Under the pieces are notes generated by a model. That model did not search any database. It saw nothing but the letters and a program-made list of their open reading frames with translations, and was not told the DNA's origin. Of a DNA stretch of 48,753 nucleotides, positions 42,195-48,753 are shown piece by piece. Source of the stretch: Actinomycetota bacterium (lineage in GTDB: Bacteria; Actinomycetota; Thermoleophilia; Gaiellales; Gaiellaceae); NCBI GenBank assembly GCA_005884575.1, contig VAWW01000046.1:10117-58869 (forward strand). Reading direction: 5' to 3'. The first letter of the stretch is position 1. Each line of letters opens with the position of its first letter. Position numbers and translations under genes: made by a program.

Positions 42195-43853
42195 ATGATC
42201 GCCCGAGCTTCACAGCTCTATCTCCCGACCCTGCGCGAGGCTCCGGCCGACGCGGAGGCGCTTTCGCACAGGCTCCTCCTGCGCGGCGGCTTCATCCGCC
42301 AGCTCGGCGCGGGCCTCTGGACGTTCCTGCCGCTCGGCTGGAAGGTGCACCAGAACATCGTCCAGATCATCCGCGAGGAGATGAACGCGATCGGATGCCA
42401 GGAGATGCTCGCGCCCGTACTGACGCCGGCCGAGCTGTGGGAGAAGACCGGCCGGCTGAGCATCCCCGAGCTCTTCCACCTCACGGACCGCGGCGGCCGC
42501 CCGTACATCCTCGCGATGACGCACGAGGAATCGTTCACGTTCCACGGCGCCGAGCTGCAGTCGTACCGGCAGCTGCCGCAACAGTGGTATCACTTCGGCA
42601 CGAAGGGCCGCGACGAGCCGCGTCCGCGCGCCGGCCTGATCCGGATGCGCGAGTTCATCATGAAGGACGCGTACTCGTTCGACCGCGACGAGGAGGGGCT
42701 CGAAGTCAGCTTCCGCCGTTACGAGGCCGCGTACCGCAAGATCTTCGAGCGGTGCGGAGTCGAGACCTACGCGGTGCAGGCCGAGCCGGGAATGATGGGC
42801 GGCAAGGAGTCGGTCGACTTCCTCGCCCCGGCCGGCTCCGGCGAGAACACGCTCGTCACGTGCGAGAACGGCGACTACGCTGCCGACCTCGAGATCGCGC
42901 GCGGCATTCCGCGCGACCCAGAGTTCCCCGAGCGGCTCGACGCGCCCGAGGAGGTCGAGACGCCGGGCGCGACGACCATCGACTCCCTCGCGGAGTACCT
43001 GTCAATCGATCCTGCCGCGACCTCGAAGGCGATGCCCGTCGTTGCGAACGGCTCCGTCGTCCTCGCGCTCGTGCGCGGCGACGACCGGCTCGAGTCGGCG
43101 AAACTCGCGGCCACGCTGGGCTCCGATTTTCGCCCGGCGACCGAGGAAGAGATCCGCACCGCGTTCGGCGCGGACCCGGGCTCGCTCGGCCCGGTCGGCT
43201 TCCAGGGAGAGGTCGTCGCCGACGAGGCGCTCCGCGCGGGTCAGTTCGTCGCCGGCGCGAACCGGACCGGCTGGCACCTGCGCGGCGTCGAGCAGGGGCG
43301 CGACTTCCAGGCGCGCGTCGCGGACATCCGGGAGGCGCGCGAGGGCGACAGATGCCCGGAATGCGGCGGTGCGCTCCGCTTCCAGACGGCGATCGAGGTG
43401 GGACACATCTTCAAGCTCGGAACGCGCTACTCGGAGCCGCTCGGCGCGATGTTCCTGGACGAGGACGGAAAGGAGAAGCCGATCGTGATGGGCAGCTACG
43501 GAATCGGTCCGGCCCGGGTCATGGCCACGATTGTCGAGCAGCGAGGCGACGACCGCGGGATCTCGTGGCCCGACAGCGTCGCGCCCTACGCGATCCACGT
43601 CGTCGCGCTCCCGGGCGCGGAGGAGCAGGCCGAGCAGGCGGCGACGGCGCTCGACGCCGCCTGCTACGCCGTCCTGCTCGACGACCGCGAGCAGCGGGCG
43701 GGGGAGAAATTCGCGGACGCCGACCTGATCGGCTGCCCGGTGCGGGTCACCGTGGGCAAGAAAACGCTTGAGGACGGCGCCGTCGACGTCCGAGACCGGG
43801 CGACGGGCGAGGAACGGCGTGTAGCACTCGCCGACCTGGGCAAGGTGAGCTGA
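42195..43853 (+). CDS. proS: Prolyl-tRNA synthetase
   Basis: A 552-residue class II synthetase of the bacterial type: LGAGLWTFLPLGWKVHQNI (motif 1), FGTKGRDEPRPRAGLIRMRE and MKDAYSFDRDEEG (motif 2), insertion editing domain with AATSKAMPVVANGSVVLALV and DDRLESAKLAATLG, motif 3 PIVMGSYGIGPARVMATIVE, and anticodon-binding C-terminus. It charges tRNA-Pro, one of which is at 48229. ATG 42195 lies 15 bp after ispG. The stop TGA is one base before the next gene. Confidence 0.95.
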   Translation: MIARASQLYLPTLREAPADAEALSHRLLLRGGFIRQLGAGLWTFLPLGWKVHQNIVQIIREEMNAIGCQEMLAPVLTPAELWEKTGRLSIPELFHLTDRGGRPYILAMTHEESFTFHGAELQSYRQLPQQWYHFGTKGRDEPRPRAGLIRMREFIMKDAYSFDRDEEGLEVSFRRYEAAYRKIFERCGVETYAVQAEPGMMGGKESVDFLAPAGSGENTLVTCENGDYAADLEIARGIPRDPEFPERLDAPEEVETPGATTIDSLAEYLSIDPAATSKAMPVVANGSVVLALVRGDDRLESAKLAATLGSDFRPATEEEIRTAFGADPGSLGPVGFQGEVVADEALRAGQFVAGANRTGWHLRGVEQGRDFQARVADIREAREGDRCPECGGALRFQTAIEVGHIFKLGTRYSEPLGAMFLDEDGKEKPIVMGSYGIGPARVMATIVEQRGDDRGISWPDSVAPYAIHVVALPGAEEQAEQAATALDAACYAVLLDDREQRAGEKFADADLIGCPVRVTVGKKTLEDGAVDVRDRATGEERRVALADLGKVS

Positions 43854-43854
43854 G

Positions 43855-44151
43855 GTGGCCCGGAGGCGGAAGTTCAGCGAGGAGCCCTTCGGGCCCACGA
43901 TCGAGCGGCTGATGGCCGAGAACGGCGTCACCTACCGCGGCCTGGCGGAAAAGACGCAGCTCTCGGCCGGCTACCTCAACCATCTCGTCCACGGCAACCG
44001 CCCAGTGCCCTCGAACGACGTCGTCGAGACCCTCGCCGACGCGCTCGGCGTCGAGCCGGAGCACTTCCGCGAGTACCGGCTGCGGGTGATCACCGAGCGG
44101 CTCGAGGCGATGCCCGAGATGATCGACCGGCTCTACCGCCGTCTGGAGTAG
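43855..44151 (+). CDS. Small XRE-type helix-turn-helix protein
   Basis: A 98-residue protein: NGVTYRGLAEKTQLSAGYLN then HLVHGNRPVPSNDVVETLADALG is the Cro/C1 DNA-binding fold, followed by a short helical tail (RLEAMPEMIDRLYRRLE). GTG 43855 is one base after the proS stop, so it lies at the end of the run. It is small enough to act as a dimeric autoregulator, but no operator is seen. Confidence 0.85.
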   Translation: MARRRKFSEEPFGPTIERLMAENGVTYRGLAEKTQLSAGYLNHLVHGNRPVPSNDVVETLADALGVEPEHFREYRLRVITERLEAMPEMIDRLYRRLE

Positions 44152-44171
44152 CTTGAGCGGATCTTGAGCGG
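44152..44171 (+). repeat. Two copies of CTTGAGCGG
   Basis: CTTGAGCGG at 44152-44160 and 44163-44171, just after the HTH gene, followed by GGCGCctaggatcctGCGCC. This may be a terminator or an operator of the HTH protein; no further copies were looked for systematically. Confidence 0.4.
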
Positions 44172-44178
44172 CGCCTAG

Positions 44179-44921
44179 GATCCTGCGCCCCATGGGATCG
44201 AAGCGGCTGCACCGGGGTGTCTGATCGCGGTCATCCGCCTGCAGCCGCAGTTCGCCCGCGTCTTCTTCAATACGAACGCGTGGACGTTCCCGGACCGGAT
44301 GCGCTCGTTCGTCCGCGTCGTCCGGCTCGCGCAGCGGAGCGGAGCGCATCTCGGCTGCTCGACGGCGCGCTCCGCACGCGCGGCGTGCGCGACCGGATCC
44401 GTTTCATGGGCGGCGCATGGTCGACCCACGTCTTCTGGGACTACTGGGGGCGAGCTGAAGTCGGATCCCGGGTCCAGGGCTGCGTACGACGCCGCCTCGC
44501 AGGGCTACTCGGCTGTCGGGCCTGGCAGCCGGATGACCGCTCCGGCCCGCGTACCACCTGATCCCGTCTGCTGACGATGACGACGAAGCCGACCTGGAGC
44601 GTCGTCGAGGTCGCGCAGGCGCCCGGATCCGCCCCCGCGAAGCTCGTCGCCGACTAGCTCTCGCCGGCCGGCAACGTCACCCTCGTCGGCCTCGACACCG
44701 ACGGAGCCCAGGGCTTCGCGCCGTCGATCCCGATCTCATACAGCATCGGCGGGCTCCCGCCGAATAAGCTGTTCCACCTGGTCTTCTGGAACGCGACGGG
44801 GGAGGGGACGAACCAGGACATCGGCTTCGTCGACAGCGGGCCAGATGGCGTCCTGCGCTTTTCGGCTCCGCTCGACGCCGTCTTCGCCGCGACGAGCGCC
44901 GCACTGGACGCTCAGTCGTAG
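44179..44921 (+). pseudogene. Decayed gene, perhaps a secreted glycoside hydrolase
   Basis: Coding-like pieces in at least two frames. Frame from about 44179: IAVIRLQPQFARVFFNTNAW then TFPDRMRSFVRVVRLAQRSG. In other frames RFMGGAWSTHVFWDYWG, then GELKSDPGSRAAYDAASQGY. From 44577: TTKPTWSVVEVAQAPG up to an in-frame TAG at 44655-44657, then LSPAGNVTLVGLDTDGAQGF, a FHLVFWNATG strand and a stop at 44919-44921. The C-terminal part looks like a beta-sandwich. I do not recognise the family; the pattern NTNAWTFP/WSTHVFWDYW suggests a glycosidase-like barrel. A TAGGAT hexamer (44176-44181) and ATG 44192 may be the old start. Confidence 0.55.
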
Positions 44922-45565
44922 ACCGAGCGGCCTGCGCCGGCCCGGGCATTCGCGGGATAGGGCTGGAGGTCGTTCATGTGGCCCGGCTGCCGCCGGACTC
45001 GCTCGAGCCACGCGACGACGTGCGGGTACGCCGCGAGGTCGTAGCCGGCCTCGCCCGCGACATGGAGGTAGCCGTAGATCGCGACATCGGCGACCGAATA
45101 CGCAGCGGCGACGAAGAACTCGCGGCCGCTGAGGTGTTCGTCGAGCAGCCGCAGCATCTCGAGGCCGTCGCGTCTGCGGCGGCCCGCCTCCTCGCCGCCC
45201 GGCTCGAGGCGGCCGGTGAGCAGTCGAAAGCGCAGGCCGCCGATCGGGGGGATGACGTCGGCCTGCTCGTACACTAGCCAGCGCGCGACCTGCGCGCGCT
45301 CGAACGGATCGTCCGGAAGGAACGGCGTGCCGTCGGCGAGGAAGAGGAGGATCGCCGCCGACTCCGGCAGGAACCGGCCGTCGTCGGTTTCGAGCACCGG
45401 CGTCGTCCGCGCCGGAGACACCCGGGCGTAGGCATCGGTGAGCGTCTCGCCGGCGAAGATCTCGACCGGGACGCGCTCGTATTCCGCGCCGAGCTGAGCG
45501 AGCAGTAGGCGCACCTTGTAGCAATTCGCCGAAGCGGCGTAGTCGTAGAGTCGGAGTCCGTTCAT
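44912..45565 (-). CDS. Glutathione S-transferase family protein
   Basis: A 217-residue protein: LRLYDYAASANCYKVRLLLA (thioredoxin-like start with the usual Ser/Cys position), VSPARTTPVLETDDGRFLPE (cis-Pro and ES/A motif), and a C-terminal helical domain (YSVADVAIYGYLHVAGEAGY). Substrates are unknown, as actinobacteria generally lack glutathione and use other thiols. It converges with the decayed gene, overlapping it by 10 bp. Confidence 0.87.
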   Translation of the reverse strand: MNGLRLYDYAASANCYKVRLLLAQLGAEYERVPVEIFAGETLTDAYARVSPARTTPVLETDDGRFLPESAAILLFLADGTPFLPDDPFERAQVARWLVYEQADVIPPIGGLRFRLLTGRLEPGGEEAGRRRRDGLEMLRLLDEHLSGREFFVAAAYSVADVAIYGYLHVAGEAGYDLAAYPHVVAWLERVRRQPGHMNDLQPYPANARAGAGRSVYD

Positions 45566-45610
45566 ACCGGGTCAAACGCGCCCGCGACCCGTCCTGTGAG
45601 ACGGATCGGC

Positions 45611-46483
45611 CTAGGATTCCGCGACGGCCTCCGGACTGCGACCGGTCGCCAGTACGCACCCGAGAAGCACGAGCGCGAAGCCGATCACCATGCCGGCGGT
45701 CACGTGCTCGTCGAGCAGCGCAACGCCGAGCACGGCCGCGACTGCGGGATTGACGTACGTGATCACGGTCGCCCGTAGCGGGCCGACCTCGGCGATCAGC
45801 GCGAAGAAGATGAGGAACGCAGCGGCCGAGCAGACGAGGGCGAGACCCACGACCGACTCGAGCACGTGCGCGGACGGCATCGCCGACGGCCGGTGGGTGG
45901 CGGCGAGGGGCGCGTAGAAGAGCGCGCAGAGAGCGAGCGACGCGGCGACGACGCCGAGCGGCGCGAGCTCGCGTAGCTGGCGCGCGAGGATCAGCGGACC
46001 GACCGCGTAGCCGACGGCCACCAGCGCGACCTCGACGAGCGCGACGACGCTCACGGTGCCGACATCGAGGCCGACGATCGCGGCCACCCCGCCCAAGCCG
46101 ACGAGAAGCCCGAGCCAGCGCCGGCTTCCGAGCCGCTCGCGGTCGCCGCTCACCGTCACGATCAGCGCGCCGACAAGCGGCACGGCTGCGATCAGCAGTC
46201 CTGTTAGCGAGCTCGTCAGCCGCCGCTCGGCGCGTGCCAGCAGCACCCAGGGAATCGCGACCTCGACGGCGGTGTACGCGAGCAGGGGACGCCAGCGGCC
46301 GAGCAGCGGTCGCAGCTCTGCGCGCCTCGCCGCCAGCGGCACCAGCAGCGCCGCCGCGAGTCCCGTCCTGAGAAACACCAGCGTCACGGGTGCGAGCTCG
46401 CGCACCGCCACGCGGATCATCAGGTAGGGAATGCCCCAGATCACGCACATCGCTGCGAAGAGCAGCGCGCCGCGGCGGGTCAA
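45611..46483 (-). CDS. EamA/DMT-family transporter
   Basis: A protein of about 290 residues with ten membrane spans in two EamA repeats: LLFAAMCVIWGIPYLMIRVA to IPWVLLARAERRLTSSLTGL, and VALVAVGYAVGPLILARQL to VITYVNPAVAAVLGVALLDE. EamA proteins export amino acids or other small metabolites. TTG 46483 overlaps the stop of the S4 gene (TTGA); ATG 46450 would cut the first span. A longer open frame from 46903 is a shadow of the S4 gene. Confidence 0.85.
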   Translation of the reverse strand: MTRRGALLFAAMCVIWGIPYLMIRVAVRELAPVTLVFLRTGLAAALLVPLAARRAELRPLLGRWRPLLAYTAVEVAIPWVLLARAERRLTSSLTGLLIAAVPLVGALIVTVSGDRERLGSRRWLGLLVGLGGVAAIVGLDVGTVSVVALVEVALVAVGYAVGPLILARQLRELAPLGVVAASLALCALFYAPLAATHRPSAMPSAHVLESVVGLALVCSAAAFLIFFALIAEVGPLRATVITYVNPAVAAVLGVALLDEHVTAGMVIGFALVLLGCVLATGRSPEAVAES

Positions 46484-46881
46484 TGGCGACCCGGCCCGTG
46501 CCGCTGTGCACGGCGCAGGGCATCCAGGCGGCGGCGGTCGAGCTTCGTCGGCCGTGCGCCGAGATCCGCCCCGAGCGGCTTCGCGAGCCGGCGCTCGAGC
46601 GCGTCGCGCTCGCGAGCGGCGATCGACTCCGCGGTCTCTTCGTACAGAGTCGCGGCGACCCTGGCGGGACCGCGCCTTTCGCCAATGCCGATCACCTCTG
46701 CGGTGCGCTTCACCGTGCCGACAGTGACGTCGATTCTGTCGCCCGCGCGGATCTCCCTCGACGGTTTGACACGCACGCCGTTGACGTGCACGCGGCCGCC
46801 GAGCACGGCCTCGGTCGCCGCGCTCCGCGTCTTGAAGAACCGCGCCGCCCACAGCCACTTGTCGATGCGCACCTGTTCCAT
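46480..46881 (-). CDS. S4-domain RNA-binding protein (Hsp15-like)
   Basis: A 133-residue protein starting VRIDKWLWAARFFKTRSAAT with GGRVHVNGVRVKPSREIRAG, the S4 fold, followed by ERRGPARVAATLYEETAES and a basic tail. Hsp15 recycles stalled 50S subunits carrying peptidyl-tRNA. The stop overlaps the TTG of the transporter gene. Confidence 0.9.
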   Translation of the reverse strand: MEQVRIDKWLWAARFFKTRSAATEAVLGGRVHVNGVRVKPSREIRAGDRIDVTVGTVKRTAEVIGIGERRGPARVAATLYEETAESIAARERDALERRLAKPLGADLGARPTKLDRRRLDALRRAQRHGPGRH

Positions 46882-46907
46882 CGCGAACCAGATGTTCTAA
46901 CAACCGC

Positions 46908-47474
46908 CTAGAGGAGGATGCGAAGCCAGTCCCCGACCGCAGCGCCGACCGCGTCGACGTCCGTCCTCAGGCTGTGGTCGCCCTGTACCTCCACGACCGT
47001 GCGGCGTGCCCCGGCCGGAGGAATCCCGAACGGGTCGCGGGCGCCCTGCACGACCAGCAGCGGGACGCTCACCGCGTCGAGCTCGGGCAGACGGCTCGGC
47101 GCGGGCGTACGCCGCGCCGGCTGCAGCGGGAACGCGAGGCAGAGCCGGCAGGCCACCCGCGCACCCAACGAACGGCCGCCGGCGATCAGCGGCAGTCCGC
47201 GCAGCTCGCCGGCGCGCAGGAAGTCGACCGCCGCGATCCAGGCGGCGTCGAGCTGATGCGCCGGCGCGGGAGCGCGCCGGCCGGCGACGCGATACGGCTG
47301 CTCGACGAGCGCGACCGTGATCCCTTGGGAGTTCGCGGCGCCCGTCGCCGCCACGAGATCCCGCGAATTCACTCCGCCGGCGGCTCCATGACCGAGGACG
47401 AGCGCCGCCCGCGGCTTCTCGACGGAGTGCAGATGAACACTCGCCGGCCCGTGCGGCGTGACGACTACGAGCAT
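46908..47474 (-). CDS. Alpha/beta-hydrolase (KANL3/Tex30-like)
   Basis: A 188-residue small hydrolase: ALVLGHGAAGGVNSRDL, LIAGGRSLGARVACRL (nucleophile Ser), LLVVQGARDPFGIPP (acid Asp) and VQGDHSLRTDV (His). These are small cytoplasmic hydrolases of unknown substrate. ATG 47474 comes one base after the DHFR-like stop (TGAgATG); GTG 47489 is an alternative that overlaps it. Confidence 0.82.
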   Translation of the reverse strand: MLVVVTPHGPASVHLHSVEKPRAALVLGHGAAGGVNSRDLVAATGAANSQGITVALVEQPYRVAGRRAPAPAHQLDAAWIAAVDFLRAGELRGLPLIAGGRSLGARVACRLCLAFPLQPARRTPAPSRLPELDAVSVPLLVVQGARDPFGIPPAGARRTVVEVQGDHSLRTDVDAVGAAVGDWLRILL

Positions 47475-47475
47475 C

Positions 47476-48126
47476 TCATGCCGAGGCACGAGCGAATCCG
47501 AGATGCACGACGGAGCGGCCCTCGCGCACGCTCGTCGGTTGGAGCCCGATCGGGCCCGTCCCGAGATCGTCGAAGAGGCGAACGCCGGCGCCGAGGAGCA
47601 GAGGAGCGACGTGGATGTGCAGCTCGTCGATCAAGCCTGCCTTCAGATACTGCTGCACGACGTCGGCGCCGCCCGAGAGCTGAACGTCCTTGTCGCCCGC
47701 AGCAGTCCTCGCCTGCTCGAGCGCGGACTCGATGCCGTCGGTGACGAACGTGAACGTCGTTCCTCCTTGCTTGACGACGGTCTCGCGCGGGTGATGGGTG
47801 AGGATGAAGACCGGGACGTGGAAGGGCGGATCGTCTCCCCACCAGCCGTCCGCATTGGGATCGTCTTCCCACGGGCCGTGTCCGCCGCTGAACATCCGCC
47901 TGCCCATCACGACGGCACCGGTCCGGCGCAGTTGCTCCTCGACGAGCTCGGAGTCGGAATTGGTCTCGCCGCCCGAGAGGCCGTGGGGCTCGCGCCAGGC
48001 CGCGAGCCCGTAGGCCCACTCGTGCAAGCGTTCGCCGCCCTCGCCCAGCGGTTGTTCGAGGGTCTGGTTCGGCCCGGCGACGAAACCGTCGAGCGACATC
48101 GTGATCTCGAGCGTCAGTCGTGCCAT
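47476..48126 (-). CDS. Dihydrofolate reductase-family protein (RibD C-terminal-like)
   Basis: A 216-residue protein: RLTLEITMSLDGFVAGPNQT, AVVMGRRMFSGGHGPW, VPVFILTHHPRETVVKQGGT, DVQLSGGADVVQQYLKAG and IDELHIHVAPLLLGAGVRLF. The DHFR/RibD-C fold binds NADPH, and the substrate in this subgroup is unknown. It has a good ribosome-binding site (AAGAGGAGAG) before ATG 48126. Likely co-transcribed with the hydrolase. Confidence 0.88.
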   Translation of the reverse strand: MARLTLEITMSLDGFVAGPNQTLEQPLGEGGERLHEWAYGLAAWREPHGLSGGETNSDSELVEEQLRRTGAVVMGRRMFSGGHGPWEDDPNADGWWGDDPPFHVPVFILTHHPRETVVKQGGTTFTFVTDGIESALEQARTAAGDKDVQLSGGADVVQQYLKAGLIDELHIHVAPLLLGAGVRLFDDLGTGPIGLQPTSVREGRSVVHLGFARASA

Positions 48127-48214
48127 GTCGTCTCTCCTCTTTTCGTGTTCCAGATGAGAGACCGTACGGCGTGGCGAAACTCATCGCGGAATTCGGCTCG
48201 ATCCTGCGGTTCGC

Positions 48215-48228
48215 TAGGATCCGCGTGA
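48215..48228 (+). promoter_or_regulatory. TAGGAT -10 of the tRNA-Pro gene
   Basis: TAGGAT at 48215-48220 ends 8 nt before the tRNA's first base. This gives an internal calibration of -10 to transcription-start spacing for the TANNNT elements in this genome, if transcription starts near base 1 of the tRNA. Confidence 0.45.
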
Positions 48229-48303
48229 CGGGGTGTGGCGCAGCCTGGTTAGCGCGCCAGTCTGGGGGACTGGAGGTCCCGAGTTCAAATCTCGGCGCCC
48301 CGA
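48229..48303 (+). tRNA. tRNA-Pro(GGG)
   Basis: A 75-nt cloverleaf: acceptor CGGGGTG pairs with CGCCCCG (48296-48302) with A as discriminator; D-stem GCGC/GCGC; anticodon stem CCAGT/ACTGG with loop CTGGGGG, so the anticodon is GGG (48264-48266) and base 37 is G. T-arm GGTTCAAA-type loop reads GTTCAAAT. CCA is not encoded, which fits the CCA-adding enzyme at 27706. Confidence 0.97.
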
Positions 48304-48308
48304 TCGAG

Positions 48309-48334
48309 AAAAGGCCCGGTCACACGGGCTTTTT
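48309..48334. terminator. Rho-independent terminator after tRNA-Pro
   Basis: GCCCG (48314-48318) pairs with CGGGC (48325-48329), followed by TTTTT (48330-48334) and preceded by AAAA, so it can work in both directions, for the tRNA and for the opposing gene at 48347. Confidence 0.85.
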
Positions 48335-48346
48335 CGCTTCGAGCGT

Positions 48347-48753
48347 TTAGAACTCCATCCATTTACCGTCCTGCCAACCGTAGGCTCGCTGCGGCGACGG
48401 AGGTTTTCCGCCGAGCTCGTGCCACGAGGACGGATCGGCGGGTGCGGTCGTCTCGAACGGTCGGCCGTGGTCGTCGAACGTGATCGTTCCTTGCTTGTCG
48501 GCGGCGGTGTAGTTCAAACGCAGTCGCCAACGGACGTCATGGCGGAGGGTGTAGGCGTAGATGTCGAACACCTCGACGTCAGTCTTCGAAACCGAGTACG
48601 GAAAGAGCACGACTTGCCCGCCGCGCTTGAAGTACTTGACAGCCGCCGGGCTGCGATCGAGATCGATCTCGAAGAAGCGCACCGGCTCGCCGGCCCCCTG
48701 CCCGAGGTAGCTGACGAGCGTTCCGGCGAGAGGCGGTCGCGCCTCGACCGTCT
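48347..48753 (-). CDS. Unknown protein, C-terminal part (runs off the window)
   Basis: The frame stays open to the right edge. Visible residues (about 134) include GTLVSYLGQGAGEPVRFFEI, AAVKYFKRGGQVVLFPYSVS and RWRLRLNYTAADKQGTITFD, ending AYGWQDGKWMEF. No domain is recognised. GTG 48682 could start it, but the reading frame upstream of it is equally coding-like, so the gene is probably truncated by the window. It converges with the tRNA across the shared terminator. Confidence 0.55.
   Translation of the reverse strand, partial: TVEARPPLAGTLVSYLGQGAGEPVRFFEIDLDRSPAAVKYFKRGGQVVLFPYSVSKTDVEVFDIYAYTLRHDVRWRLRLNYTAADKQGTITFDDHGRPFETTAPADPSSWHELGGKPPSPQRAYGWQDGKWMEF

Noticed and set aside
42195..43853. 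ProS with decayed editing domain
   Set aside because: The insertion domain retains its conserved blocks (TSKAMPVV, DDRLESAKL), so there is no sign of loss.

Overview
This window is a gene-dense, very GC-rich bacterial chromosome segment. The gene content (SepF, YggT and DivIVA division genes, a MurA with Asp in place of the active-site Cys, LexA boxes of the GAAC-N4-GTTC type, an ImuB/DnaE2 mutasome, many GTG starts) points to an actinobacterium. The overall style resembles deep-branching Thermoleophilia/Gaiellales, but that placement is an inference from impression, not from a tree. I see no CRISPR array, insertion sequence, prophage or rRNA. One tRNA-Pro(GGG) lies near the right edge.

Layout. 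1-5.6 kb: end of pyruvate phosphate dikinase, a membrane protein, an NlpC/P60 peptidase, a PEBP-like protein, a small secreted protein, a GH26-like secreted protein, a zinc-ribbon rhomboid protease, and ComB. 5.6-11.4 kb: PAP2 phosphatase, double-VOC protein, homocysteine methyltransferase-like protein, a frameshifted unknown, a phosphoribosyltransferase-hydrolase pair and a 1-Cys peroxiredoxin with a core deletion. 11.4-17.1 kb: SOS mutasome (imuB with two LexA boxes, a small linker protein, dnaE2) interrupted by an opposing bicupin gene. 17.1-23.9 kb: FUSC-like exporter, broken GH15 gene, small unknown, GT4 glycosyltransferase, endonuclease/phosphatase-family protein, class V aminotransferase and HD protein. 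23.9-34 kb: murA, broken subtilase, HisB-like pseudoenzyme, ridA, cca, then pgeF-yggS-sepF-yggT-divIVA-yggU-dksA-like-lspA-rluD. 34.1-44.2 kb: the classic run rpsB-tsf-pyrH-frr-uppS-cdsA-dxr-rseP-ispG-proS plus a small HTH gene. 44.2-48.8 kb: a decayed gene, GST, EamA transporter, S4 protein, hydrolase, DHFR-like reductase, tRNA-Pro and an unknown gene running off the edge.

How the genes work together. The 34-44 kb run joins translation (S2, EF-Ts, ribosome recycling, ProRS), UMP kinase and the lipid-carrier/isoprenoid route (Dxr and IspG of the MEP pathway, UppS, CdsA), with the site-2 protease RseP. The 29-34 kb run is a division and envelope set (peptidoglycan editing, SepF, YggT, DivIVA, lipoprotein signal peptidase). 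The 11.5-17 kb block is an error-prone translesion synthesis module.

Three themes merit attention. First, many starts are preceded by a TANNNT hexamer ending 6-9 nt upstream with no ribosome-binding site, the layout of leaderless mRNAs. In three very short divergent spacers a single symmetric TANNNTA element could serve both genes. Second, four genes (peroxiredoxin, GH15, subtilase, the unknown at 8440) carry frameshifts or lack a conserved internal segment, which is either real decay or assembly error. Third, a HisB-family protein has lost most of its metal ligands and sits beside ridA.
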